The notes under the pieces are model-generated. The model searched no databases, was not told the DNA's origin, and saw nothing but the letters and a program-made list of their open reading frames with translations. Positions 22,614-34,111 of a DNA stretch of 64,000 bases are shown one piece after another. This DNA comes from Chimonanthus salicifolius (Eukaryota > Streptophyta > Magnoliopsida > Laurales > Calycanthaceae). The position numbers and the translations under genes are program-made. Location of the stretch: the NCBI GenBank assembly GCA_013350335.1, contig CM023539.1:28265043-28329042 (forward strand), in the 5' to 3' direction. Within the stretch, counting starts at the first letter, position 1, and the number at the start of each line of letters is the position of its first letter.

Positions 22614-23160
22614 GCGAAGTATTGGCTCATTTTGCCCATCATCTAGAAGCTCACCCAGTTCCGCTCCCTCTACTGATCGCTGGACTCGCAAGGGTACTGC
22701 CAGCCCTTCGTATTCCATTGAACGTAACTATTTTGATGAGCGATTTCGCTGAGATGGAAAAGCGTCAGGATCATTTCTATCTAATTTGAGCAAGGGTCAA
22801 GATCACCTCCTGTATCAACATCAGGAGCTCTCTGTCTATGTCAGAATATCCATGCGGCGCATCTTCCACTCTCTCCAGTAGATTACAGATTCGTGCTGAC
22901 GAACTGATGCAGAATTTCCTCCCTCATCTCCTCAGGATTGAAGATTTTTTTTTGGAACTCTAGTTATTTTGTTTATCTTCAAACTTCATATGGGTCTGTA
23001 ATATTTAAACTAACTCTTACTCTGTCATCCCTACTGTGCATTATCGTTGCTCATTTGCTGTTTTTATATTTATATCAGATTCCATGTGCTCAATATTTGC
23101 ATCTGCTTGTCCTACTTTGCATATCTCTTGTTTGTGGTTGACTTACCTTTGTCAATCTTC
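22614..23160 (+). other. Noncoding 3' region of the family B element
   Basis: After the tail of the 3' ORF the sequence becomes T/C-rich. Short overlapping ORFs at 22938-23274 are hydrophobic only because of T-rich codons. No gene is supported. Confidence 0.5.
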
Positions 23161-23430
23161 TTCACAAAAAGGGGGAGTAAAATATGTGCTAATGTTGAGG
23201 GGAAGCATACAAGTCCGACCAGTATCTATTTTTTTGTATGCAGGAAAAATGGGAAATTGATTGTGTCTTCATAGGCACAAGTTAAGGGGGAGAAATTTGT
23301 GATATTAGAAGATTTAATCTAATTGTAATTTTATTGGTTAAAGAGTGGTCATGTGTGAATATGTAATTTTGGGAAATTGGTGTAATGGGTAGATCTTAGG
23401 TTTTGTCACGAAATTGACAAAAGGGGAGAT
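23161..23430 (+). promoter_or_regulatory. Multiple polypurine tracts before the family B 3' LTR
   Basis: Purine tracts occur at about 23166-23176 (AAAAAGGGGGAG), 23284-23296 (AAGGGGGAGAAA) and 23419-23430 (AAAAGGGGAGAT). The last touches the LTR and is the likely plus-strand primer. Several such tracts upstream of the 3' LTR are a known Sirevirus trait. Confidence 0.75.
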
Positions 23431-24823
23431 TGTAAGATGCCCCGGTTCATCCGAGTCACATTTATTGTCAATTACGTGACTCAGTTGGACTTGCCTTGGA
23501 TGAATAAGAAGATCTACTATGAAGTTGAAGCGTCTACACAAAATATGGTATTGGCACACAGGTAAGTGAACCGTAGGAGACCTTAGGCTAAGTCAAATAC
23601 CTTAGAAGTCAATTGGAAAATAAAGTGAATAAGTGACTTTCAGCCTCGAGGCCTCATGCAATCTGCCGAGGCCTCGCAGCCAGTTATGCTAAGCTGAGTG
23701 CAGCTGACCCTGTGTCGAGTTGACTCAGTCTCTTACAGTTTTAGAAAGTTAAAATCTGTGTCTATTTAATTGAGAGGTAATTATGGTAAATTTATTGGAA
23801 GCTTATTATGGTAAATAAAATTATCCACATGGGTTGCCAACTCTCTTAAGTTTGAATTTGAATATCCTTGGGGAGCTGTCCATGACAAGTATGGAAAGGC
23901 TCCTCCATCATTTGTAATCCACCTTGCAATATTCCCATCTAATCCTTGATTAATGGCTAAGATAAATGAATTGCAAGTCATGCACGGTGGAGATGAGGTG
24001 GCTGATATCTGATTGGTATATGGCTGGTCTGTCTGGATAGGTGACACTGCACATGTGTGCTGTCTTTCCAGAAATTACCGCTGGCGATGCCTCATCAGAA
24101 GCAGTGAGGCCTCGCAGGCGTGACTTACTGCAGAACTTAATATGCCTTATAAAATAACAGTAAGCCTTGTGTTAGATGTACCGAATACACACAGAAAAAC
24201 TCAGGAACAAGATTACCAGTGAGTGATCATTCGGCCTTCCCTCTAGACACTTTCTTCATCATCCTTCTTAGTGGATGTTTGGGTAATCACAACCCCAATC
24301 TTGATGAAGAGTAAGGTGTTCATATAGGACTAAAACTAGTCCATACCCAAGTCCTACTGCTGTGCCGATAAATACGTTGATGATGCTGATTTGATGGAAA
24401 GGAGCACACAGGTTCAGTAAAGAAGAAAGAGCTTAAAGGAAAACGATTAAAGTCCAAGGCAAGTTTTCTTCTTGTTTTATTTTAAATATTCTAAAGTAGA
24501 TTAAAACAGTGTGTTCGAACCACTCTAAAAAATAGGTGTAGAGGATTAGACCAATTGGGTTGAACATCTATAAAAAACTAGGTTGTACTATTTGGGTGTG
24601 AGACCCTTACATAGTATATTTGGGACGACTCTGGAGTTGGGAAGTCTGACAGTGGATGTTGGTTTATTGAAACCTAACCACTATAAAATATTTGTGTTAT
24701 ATGTGATTGAATGCATGAATTGAATATTTTATTTACTTAAAGCATAAATCGGTTGAGAATAAAATTAAAAATCGACCTATTCACCCCCTCTAGGTTGTGC
24801 ATTACTCTAGTAACGAAATTTCA
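23431..24823 (+). repeat. 3' LTR of the family B element
   Basis: TGTAAGATGCC to ...AATTTCA, 1393 bp, matching the 5' LTR throughout with scattered base changes. TATAAAATA lies at 24148-24156. Confidence 0.95.
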
Positions 24824-24828
24824 GATGG

Positions 24829-26525
24829 GAAGAACCCATAGAAATGAAAACTACAGCCTCCATCACAACCATGTCGACCAAACCCTTTGCCTCTTGGACC
24901 CCTGCTGAGAAAGCTGCTCAGATAGCAGATGGGGAAGCCATGAATGCCCTTAATTGTGCAGTTTCAGATAGTGAATACAAGCGAATCATGACCTGTAAAA
25001 CTGTAAAGGAAGCATGGGAAGTTCTTGGGCGAACCCATGAGGGAACCTCAATAGTTAAAAAGTCTAAACTTCAGATCCTCCAAAATCAGTTTGACACTGT
25101 TAAGATGAAGGAGGATAAAGTCTTCATTGAATTTATTTCCAAGGTTAGCGACATTGTAAATCAAATGTACACTTTTGGGGAAAGGATACCCGAGGACAAC
25201 GTATGCACCAAAATTGTCCGGAATCTTGCAGAAAGATTCAATCCCCAGGTTGTGGCTATAGAGGACAACAGAGATGTGTCCTTAATGAAAATTGATGATT
25301 TGGTTGGTTCATTGCAAACCTATGAACTACATTTTGAACAACCAAAGGATAAATCAATTGCCTTGAAATCTTTCTTAAAGCAAACAAAGAAAACTAAAGA
25401 AAAAGAAAAACTTTCAGAAGATGAACTCTCAAGTGATGAAATGGCAATGTTTGCCAAAAAGTTTTATAAAAACTTTGCAAAGAGAAACAACTTGAGAAAA
25501 ATGGGTAAGGCTGAACCAAGTAAAAACTACCCAAGAAGGCAAGAGGATTTCAGAGGGAAAGTGAGAGAAAGAGAGGATGTCAAGGAGCAAACCTGCTTCA
25601 ATTGTGGTGGAAGAGGGCACTACATGAGTGAGTGACATTCGGATAAAAAAAAGAAGGCTATGAATGTGGGTGTGACCCATGTTGAAATTTCTGAATAAAA
25701 AAGTGATTCATATGATGAGACTCAACGGAAAGTTAATGTATCAAAAGGTCTCATAGCTTCGATCGTTGAGGATCACGAAAACTCCACAATTGAAACAGAG
25801 GAAGATGAGAGTGAAGATGATAAAGATCTGCAAGCTTCTTACAGTGCCATGTTCCTTGAGAGGGAGAGGCTGACTAAAAAACTCAACAATGTTAAAATTG
25901 AAAATCTTAAGCTCTCCAATCAAGTGGAAGAGTTGAAAGATGAAAAATCACTTCTAATCTCTAAGCTTAATCTCTTAGATGTTGAAAACACTAAGCTCGA
26001 AGAAGATGTTAAAAGACTATCTTTGGAAGTAAAAGACTTAAAACTTCATAAGCAAAAATTCCAAGCTAAGTTTACCCAAGGAGATGAAAGGTTTAAATGA
26101 CACCTCGGTGCAGGAAGACAGTATGGTGATAGGTCTGGTCTAGGTCTGGTCTAGGTGCCTCATTCAACAAAGAACCTATACATCATAAGGTGTCTAGTAA
26201 AACAACTATCTCTCGCTCTTCAACGGGTAAGTGCAATTTCTATCACAAGGATGGACATTTTAAAAGGAAATTGCCGTCATCTAAAGAGATACTTGGAAAG
26301 GAAAGTACAAAGGCAAAATCAAGAAAAACCTATGCTTAAAAGACATCCACCAATACCTAATCCTGAAAGAAATCCAAGGAAGGTGGAGATAGGGCAAAAC
26401 TCTTTGATAAGACAAGTGACTAATGTCTTAGAAGAGTTGATGAATCCAAGATTTGGTCATCAAAAGTACGATCGTAGGAGTGTGTATGTAACACTAAATG
26501 CCACAATCTTCGTTCCTATGAGATA
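24829..26525 (+). pseudogene. gag: Family A element 1 gag, remainder
   Basis: Continuation of the gag begun at 14483. The UBN2-like domain is open from 24844 (AMNALNCAVSDSEYKRIM, EAWEVLGRTHEG, SKLQILQNQF, KIVRNLAERFNP). The first knuckle CFNCGGRGHYMSE ends in TGA (25633-25635) exactly where its last cysteine codon should be. Further stops lie near 25696, 26098 and 26148. The coiled coil is at about 25840-26090, the second knuckle is decayed (about 26230-26270), and the Gag-end FVPMR lies before the stop at about 26523. No pol follows. Confidence 0.9.
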
Positions 26526-26889
26526 AACCATGAATCATGCTTTGTGGTGGTTTAAGATTCACTTCCATATCTTAAACCACTACAAATGAACTCACAAGAA
26601 ACCATGTGAGTTCACCTAGCAGAAAAATGCAATGACATGAAGAGAGGAACTGGCCACATACAAGTCTAAAATGTACTCTTCCTAGCTATAGTACATATTC
26701 TACTTGAAGAGCCATACATTCCATTCAAAGTTTTTCTAAAAGTATACATTTTTTAATGAGAATTGTTTGTGTGCATGATTTGATTAAACTCGGCTTATTT
26801 GTGTGTTAAAATGAATTTATGTATGCCATGATTAGAATAGGATCTCCATCAAGTTGTACAAATCGAGGATGATTGCTCTGCAATCTTAA

Positions 26890-27025
26890 CCTCTCGGTGT
26901 TGTCGACATGTCAGTGAATAGAGTGACAAACATTTCGTTACTGTGCGAAATCAAAGCACTATTAAAAAGGGGGGTAAAGTTGAAAAAGTAGACCTTGTCG
27001 GTGGAACCGACATATTGGTGAGACA
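26890..27025. promoter_or_regulatory. Palindrome block upstream of the element 1 3' ORF
   Basis: CTCTCGGTG, GTCGACATGTC and GTCGGTGGAACCGACATATTGG lie here, at the same place as in the other family A copies. The words match the family A LTR palindromes. Confidence 0.45.
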
Positions 27026-27164
27026 GAAAGTTAAAATAAAAAGGGGTCACTTTCTGCGAAAGCGACAATACTTTCGAATTCGCGCTCTCCCAATAGATGG
27101 ACTAAAAGAACCAAAAGGACAACCTTTCGGTCTTGCGTTGGGTCAAGCTTTGAAAATCCTTTAT

Positions 27165-27569
27165 ATATTCAGTAACAACAAGAAACCCAACCTGAGGTAG
27201 GAGAAGACCCCATAGTTAACAAAGGTGTCATCGTCGAAGAACGACGAGAGGAAATGAGAGAAGAAGCAGATGAGGAGAATGGTCGTAGAACCAGAAATGG
27301 AGACCAGTGTTGACAGTGAAGAGGCGAGCGACGACTCTGACAACTTTTGGAGTGACTCTAACGAAGAAGAAGAGTATGAGCATCCTTCTCTAGATAATTT
27401 GGGCAAAAAGGTATTCCAACTAGCAAGGAGAATGGACTATCTTGAAAATAGTCTAGAAAATATCCAGTTGACTATCCAGGATCTAGTTGCTACTACCTCC
27501 TTCTCCGACCGAGTTCTAGATACTCCATCTCCTCCTCCTCCTACACCTCCTCGGGATGGCTCTGTTTAG
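27165..27569 (+). pseudogene. Family A element 1 3' ORF (acidic, coiled-coil type)
   Basis: The C-terminal 100 codons are open (27270-27569): an acidic stretch (DSEEASDDSDNFWSDSNEEE), a heptad segment (KVFQLARRMDYLENSLENIQ), and a Pro-rich end (PSPPPPTPPRDGSV). The upstream part is out of frame (about 27165-27270). It is homologous to 46326-46733 and more distantly to 11245-11670 and 3525-4038. The function is unknown; an acidic coiled-coil protein could bind Gag or host proteins, which is speculation. Confidence 0.6.
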
Positions 27570-29801
27570 GACAATTTTTAGAAAAAAACTATACTTTTGT
27601 TATTTTGTCTAAGTACCCATAGTATCCCCCTTAGCAAAAACCATATATACTCAATCCTTTAGCAAAAACCATATGTACGCAATGCACATGTTGTCAAATG
27701 CAATGTTATGGTTTGGTTTAGTATGATATGTGTATTGTCGTGCATGTATGTCATTTATGTCTTGTGTATGATATACTAACATGCATGTTTAAATGAGTTG
27801 GTTTTGTATTGGCATGTTAGGGAGATGAGGGTTCGAGCTGTGATGCTACACATATCCTTGGAGTATGGGAGAGCACAAAATATGTGCTAATTAGATGTTG
27901 TCACTGGTCATGACAACTTGTGGAGGAAGGAGAATGCAAGCTTGAAAGGTTGAAGCAACATCAACTTAGGGGCAGCTAAGTTTGTGGGGGAGCAGAGAAG
28001 AAAAAACTAAGAAAAATAGCTTAGAGAATGGGGGAGAAAACGAGAAGAAACTAAGAACATTAGCTTAACCCAGAAGCTTGATGTACGAAAAGTGTGCACT
28101 GAACCATGGGGGAGTGCCTGATCTTGATGCATGCCAACTGATCCTTTATCAATTAGATGACAAAATGGGGGAGAAAATAGTAGAAACCAAGAGGTAGTGT
28201 AATAGCCTGGAATTTTTAAATCAATATATATGTGGCTATTATTTATTTTAATGATAGAAATTGGGAATTTTGATGGAATAGATGTTAAGTGGATCAAAAA
28301 TTTGGGGCAAAGGCCCAAGTATGGTCCAATGGACCATGGGTTGGATGAAATTCATGTAATTGGTCAATAATGATTAATTGGGTCAAGAATGGTCAAATTG
28401 GGTCAAATACCCATTTGGGACCCAATGGACCAAGATGGTTAAGCTCTAAGGTAAATGGGTAGGAAATAAATTTAATTGGGCCATGGGCCCAATGGTGACC
28501 CAATTGGTTGGAATGGATTGAATTGGAATTAAACCACCTAAGTTAGTGATGAAATGATCAACATGGCATAGCCAAGTGGGGCCCACCTCCACCTCATCAA
28601 GTGAGGTGGCGTGTGGACCAAGGAAAAGGTGCCATCATGGTTGACTTGGTCAACCATGGATAAGTCAAGGGGAATTAAGGAGGATTAAAGTGGATTAAGT
28701 TGATTAAATTATTTTAAATCATCTAAGTTAATATTAATTGGACCTAAGTGACATGGCCGAATGGGGCCCACCTCCACCTCACCAAGTGAGGTGGCAGGTA
28801 GGCTAGGACTTGGTCAACCATGAGTGGATTTCATGGACGAAATTTAATGGAATTAAATTTAATGGTAATTAATTAACCTAAATTAAGGATCCAATTAATT
28901 AATTAATTAAGTTAGTCAAATGGGTCAATGGGAGTCAAAAGGAATAAGTCAAGTGGTGGTTTTGTCTCACCCAAACCACTCCAAAGAAACACAAATAAAA
29001 CCATGGACTTTGGGTGGTGGTCTCATCTCAACCACCCCCACCCAAAGCATGAGGACCCCTACCCCCCATGATGGATAGTCAATGCACTTGATGGAAGAGC
29101 AAACCACCTAGCTAAGGACACCCAAAACCGTTGGGCTTGGTGGTGGTTTCATCTCAACCACCACCACTAAAGCATGGGAGCCATGCTTGGTTGGTGGATG
29201 GGCATCATGAAAGAGTGTAGTCTAAGAAACCAAAATGAGATGGTTTTCATCTCATCTCTCATCTATCTCTCTCCCTCTCGCCCTCCCTCTCATTGCCGAT
29301 CCATGCTCTAAGGAAAAGAAGAAGGAAAGCTTAGAAGAAAGGAAGAAAAAACTCAAGTGTTGGCCGACCACACCAAGACCAAAAGACTTAAAGACATTTT
29401 CCTCATCCTCTCCTCCCTTCCCTCTCTAGAACCTATCCCTACCTTAGCCGAACCCAAACCTTGGAGACTCCATCTTGATCTAGCACATCTTGGCCGAACA
29501 TCAAGGAGAAGAAGAAGGAGAAAGGGCTAAGGAAATCAAGGGGAGAAAAGGAAGTCGGAGGAGCCGTCGGATTTGTAAGTATCTCTAAACAAGATGGTAG
29601 TTTTTAAGGTTTAAAAATGGAGTCCATCTCTTAGATTAAATGGTGGCCAAAAATGTTATGGGCCATGGATTTAAAATCCATCCAAGGAAGGGATGAGAAA
29701 TGGACAAGATAGATCAAGAAAAATAAATGGATATTAAGGACACTATGTATTAGGATTTAATTAAGCATGGGAGTATGATTTTGAAGGAACCATGGACCAT
29801 A

Positions 29802-31235
29802 GGGTTCGGCCATGTAGTATGGCCGAACCCCATAAAAGGTGATTAGGAGATTTTAATGGGGTCTTAAAGAATGGAAACCATGGAATATGATTAATGTATT
29901 TAAAGGTTTTGAATGATTAAATGTTTGTGATTTTTTAAAGGGGTTTTAAATGAGAAAATCATGGGAGATGTAAATGATTTTTAATGGCCTCAAAAATAGT
30001 AGATGGGGATGAACCAAGAACCATGGGTTCGGCCATGGTGTATGGCCGAACCCTATGGTGATGTTTTAATAATTTTAAAGGGGGATAAAAATATGGAAAT
30101 TGATGGAGAAGGTTGATAGTTTTAAATGGACTTTAAGTATAGTAAATAATGTTTTAAAGGGATGGAAATAATGGGAAAACATGGACCCTGGGTTCGGTCA
30201 TGTTGCATGGCCAAACCCCATGGGGAGATTTTGGTGGATTTAAGTGTGCTTGGATCATAGAGATAATGAGAAAAGGTTAGTGGAATTAATGGATCCTTAA
30301 GTGTGGTTAATATTGACCAAAAAGTGATGATTTAAATGCATGATGTAAACCCCCTCATGGGAGGGTTTATTTTGGATCTAAATGATGTAAATAAGCCCAA
30401 GGAAAGATAAGAAAAAGGCATCATGGGTTCGGCCATGGTGTATGGCCGAACCCATGACTCATTTATGAGTCATTCTTGGGCTAAGATTAAGGTGTATGTA
30501 TGTGCTCAAATTGATGGGAATTAGATTAAGTAATGGTTGTTTTTAATGTTTTCTTGTCATGGTGGATGGATCATTAGTGGATCCAAGTTTTATGGATCAG
30601 TTATGAGTCTAGGGATGGAAAATAAAATGAGAACTTAACCATGGAAGAAAAGTGGCAAAATGGTAAATTAGGCCAAAATCAAGAACCATGGGTTCGGCCA
30701 TGGTACATGGCCGAACCCCATGGAGGATGATCATGGACTTAGGTGTGTTTAAAGATGACCTTATGTATGGTTAAATGAAGCATAGGTTGCTGGATTTTAA
30801 ACCCACTTGTAGGTCATTTTATGGGCTAAATTTGGAATTATACATGTGGTTAGATGAATGGAAAATTAGGCCAAGTTAAGGACTGATTTTTAATGTGTAC
30901 ATATCATGGTTGATAGATCATTAATGGATCCAAGTTATGGATCAGTTATGGACTTAAGTGTGCATGGTTAAATAGGTAATTAGCCATGGGAAGAAGTAGT
31001 GGCAAAATCGTAATTATGGCAAAAAATGAAGAACCATGGGTTCAGCCATGGTGTATGGCCGAACCCCATGGGGGATGTTGGTGGACTTAAAGGCTCTAAA
31101 TAATAACCTTATTTGCTGATTTATGGAGCATAGGTTACTGATTTTTAGACTCGTGTAATTAAAATAATTAAATGGATTAAATGGGGCCCACAAAACCTAG
31201 ATAGTGAGGTTCGGCCATGGGGTATGGCCCAACCC
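29802..31235. repeat. Array of 7 GGGTTCGGCCAT...ATGGCCGAACCC hairpins in G1
   Basis: Inverted repeats with 11-12 bp arms and about 5-base loops lie at about 29802, 30025, 30190, 30425, 30690, 31038 and 31207. Five are perfect or nearly so. The DNA between them is AT-rich and differs from one interval to the next. Confidence 0.9.
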
Positions 31236-31561
31236 CACTAAGGTATGATTAATGGACTTAGAAATGGTTAAAAACATGGGCTGATTATTCATATGTAATA
31301 AGGTATCGGACATCGCAAGCAGGTGCGCGTATCGGTGACCGGATTATCGGACGGAAACTTAAACGGACATTAGTCGGTATTCGGTAGGATTCCTACCTTA
31401 TTGTAAGCCATGGATTATGTGTTGTACGATTGTTTTCCTTGATCTATTTTGGTAATTATGTGATCGTTTTAAAGTGGGTTTTAAGGCTATGAATTATATA
31501 TATTACATAGCATAATGCATTTACATCTCATGCATGGCATGGGTGGGAAAATAATGAAACC

Positions 31562-31770
31562 GGAGTCCATGCTCTGTCGGAGCGACCGATAAGCAAGCAT
31601 GGGGATATCTTGATGTGATTCATCCATCAAGAGGGGTACTATAAGGTACAACTGGAGTCCATGCTCCGTCGGGGCGACCGAGAAGCAAGCATGGGGATTC
31701 CTTGATGAGGCTTTGACATCAAGGGGGATGCCTAGTGTTGATCGTATCTTGATGAGGCTTTTCCATCAAG
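31562..31770. repeat. Repeated hairpin cassette in G1
   Basis: Two copies of CCATGCT...CCGTCGGGGCGACCG...AGCATGG (about 31568-31602 and 31648-31694) alternate with CTTGATG...CATCAAG stems at 31609-31631, 31701-31723 and 31748-31770. Confidence 0.85.
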
Positions 31771-32298
31771 AGGGACATGGCACAATGACGGTATGGATGA
31801 TGGGTGGGACTCATGACATAAGACACCCATGGCATGGCATTCATTTTATGGTTTTCATTATGTTATTACCTATGTGCTTGTTATCACTAATCCATGTGTT
31901 GGCCCTACTCGGAGTCCTACTGGGCGCGTTGTCTAACCCCCTACTTCTACCCTAGCTGATGATGCAGGGAATGGCGGAAAGGAAAGACGCGACGGGAGCC
32001 AAGCATAGGAGCTTGGGGAAGCGGGCTAGATTGTTTACTTAAATTTATTTTGGAAATGTAATTTGAGTAACATAGCTCGTTAGACTGTATAATTTAGATT
32101 TCTTGCTATGGTTTGGACTTTACTTTTGGATGTTATCATTTTGAGGTAATTTAGTAAATTAATGATGTATCTTCCTTGCTATCTAAAATTGGTAGGATAG
32201 ACTCTATTATAATTTCCGCATTAAGTTATATTCCGCTAGCTTACTTCTACGTGTGAACCGTTCTTCGTGGACTTAGTTCCACGCACGCGTAGGGTTCG

Positions 32299-32338
32299 CC
32301 AGTTAAGGGCCGAGCTTTAGAAGCTCGGACTTAACTGG
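32299..32338. repeat. 40-bp hairpin near the 3' end of G1
   Basis: Outer arms CCAGTTAAG / CTTAACTGG enclose inner arms CCGAGCTT / AAGCTCGG with a 3-base loop, about 100 bp before the LTR end. Equivalents lie at 51428-51470 (decayed), 52529-52568 (minus) and 63437-63476. Confidence 0.9.
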
Positions 32339-32446
32339 TGTCGTGACGTCCCGCACCCCTTTGTCGCTTTTATTTCAAAAAAAAAAAATAGACTCTGATT
32401 TTCGGTCAATTAAGCGTAGTGAAAAGGGGCGGGGCGTTACAGGTAG

Positions 32447-32764
32447 GAAGCACATAAAAACCAATTAGAAGAATAATTGGTGGAACGTAGGAAGATCCAA
32501 CTCAAGGGGTTTGGGGGAGTCTAGAAATTCATTGGTGTATGGGGGAGAAAATCTTATTTAGTCCATGGATGTTTATGGTTTGGACTTACCTATCTAATGA
32601 TTGTCTAGTGTTGCTTGCTTTTGTGCTTAAATAGGAAATTTAAGCAAGCTGAGCAAGAATATGAAGATCATAGTCTTGTTAATCCATTTGAATATACATG
32701 TAATTGATGTAATATTTTGTATTCAAATGTGTTGTAATAAAGGGTGGCCAGGTAATTGGTTTAG
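32447..32764 (+). mobile_element. Family A element 1, 3' internal region (second part)
   Basis: The sequence continues from 28197 after the solo LTR and matches 47420-47740. About 65 bp holding the polypurine tract and LTR start are deleted at about 32764. Confidence 0.8.
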
Positions 32765-34111
32765 AATGCCCCTGTCAATTACATGACTCGGGTAGAAATA
32801 CTTGCCAAGAAGCTTGAAGACTCAAGTGATCAAGGAAGAAGATCATGCTCCACCAAGCTTAGAGCTTGTGGTCATGGCAATCACGAGAACATATATATGG
32901 CCATAGATGACCTTAGGTGAAACCCACACCCAAGAGAAGACTATTAGGCTTAGTTGCATATGTTAGTAATAAACATAAAATGCCTAGAGAGGATGCTGAA
33001 CAGTGAATTGGAAGTGAACTTGGAAGCATGAATTATATTCATTGTCAGCAATGACCAGTCTATTTCACCCACCCCTCAGTGCAGCCAGGATCGACCTATC
33101 GTGGTCAAAGACTGGTCGGCCAGATTGACATTGGTTCTGCAACTTCGAACTACCATTCTGGAAAAGCCTCTAACCGAGAGTCTCGTATGCACCGACCCCT
33201 AGGTGATGAACTTGAACGAGCCCCTCGTGGTCAACGACTCGTCGATATAAAACTTATAAGTTCTGGACTGGGAACTTATTAGGGATCTTGATAAAACAGA
33301 CATATCAGAAATAAATGACCGATCGAGAGATACTGGACTGACCCCTCTGCAAAGGGCGACAGGTAGTTCTAGGAAATAGGTTTCTAAAGTGGAAATTACT
33401 GTCAAGCATGCTTTGCACCGGAATGAGCTTATCGTATGGACCGACATCTCGGTACCATAAGTATCGACCCATCAGTGACAACGGCATGTCGATTGGGAAG
33501 TAATAATGCCGTGGAAGGTGCATTTAATGCGCAATGGTTGGGTGGTTGAACGGTAACAAATATGAACACCAACCCATCGGTGCCACCAACCTGCCGGTCC
33601 TGGATAGTCAATATGAGCGTTTAAACTTCTCTATAAATATGAGTGTTGAGTGATTGTTTTACTATCTTCCTTGAGCTTAATAGAGTTAAACACTCTAAGG
33701 AACGATCAACACTCTTGAGAGAAAGATCATAAACAACCAATCTTCGGATTGTGGTTGCAAGTGAGAAAGAAAGGAAGAGAGAAAGATCATAAACAACCAA
33801 TCTTCGAATTGAGTTTGCAAGTGAGAAAAATATAAGCTAGGAAAGTTTGGTTTAACCAAGTTTCCTTCTCACCCACAAATTGTGATTGCTACACGATGAA
33901 GGGAAGAAGGAGCATGGACACAACTCTGGTAGGATCTTCAAGAAACACACATTAGCAAGAAAGAGCTTTAAGGCAAATAGTTTTTGATTTTTAATTTTCT
34001 TTTTAAAAACCTATAACCCGAGAGTGGATTAAAGGGAGGTACCCTGGAACCACTATAAAAAACTTTAGAACGTCATCTCTAGCACAGTGGTGGGTGGAAT
34101 TCCGAGCCAAT
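32765..34111 (+). mobile_element. 3' LTR of family A element 1 (subfamily A2), both ends missing
   Basis: It is closely similar to the A2 LTRs at 12673 and 41734, including the duplicated CAATCTTCGGATTG segment (33738-33751 and 33798-33811) and TATAAATA at 33632-33639. The first 30 or so bases are lost. The last roughly 350 bp are replaced at about 34111 by family A 3' internal sequence. Confidence 0.8.

Larger units (their letters stand above)
14616..24823 (+). mobile_element. Complete family B Ty1/copia (Sirevirus-type) element
   Basis: A 10,208-bp element with LTRs of 1389 and 1393 bp, a primer site, gag, pol, an extra 3' ORF and a polypurine tract. It is flanked by a perfect 5-bp target duplication GATGG (14611-14615 and 24824-24828). 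The LTRs begin TGTAAGTGCC / TGTAAGATGCC and end TTTCA. It lies inside the gag of family A element 1, so it is younger than that element. It is the only element here with all copia pol domains. Several frameshifts and stops make it non-autonomous now. Confidence 0.97.
26526..28197 (+). mobile_element. Family A element 1, 3' internal region (first part)
   Basis: It is colinear with 45385-47430 of element 2: noncoding sequence, a palindrome block, the acidic 3' ORF, and a tail with ATGGGGGAG tracts. It is broken at the duplication GGTAG (28193-28197) by a gypsy solo LTR and resumes at 32447. Confidence 0.85.
28198..32441 (+). mobile_element. Ty3/gypsy solo LTR G1, 4.24 kb
   Basis: TGTAATAGCCTGG ... 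GGGCGTTACA, flanked by a perfect duplication GGTAG (28193-28197 and 32442-32446) inside family A element 1. No primer site or internal region follows, so it is a solo LTR left by recombination between two LTRs. It shares its end sequence, hairpin array, GGGCGCGTTG block and A-rich run (about 32378-32388) with the gypsy LTRs at 47872, 52438 (inverted, same family) and 59557. ORFs inside it (for example 31713-31955) look random. Confidence 0.93.

Noticed and set aside
22938..23274. Hydrophobic ORFs as a transmembrane or envelope segment
   Set aside because: Three overlapping frames are all hydrophobic because the DNA is T-rich, and the stretch lies in the noncoding 3' region before the polypurine tracts.
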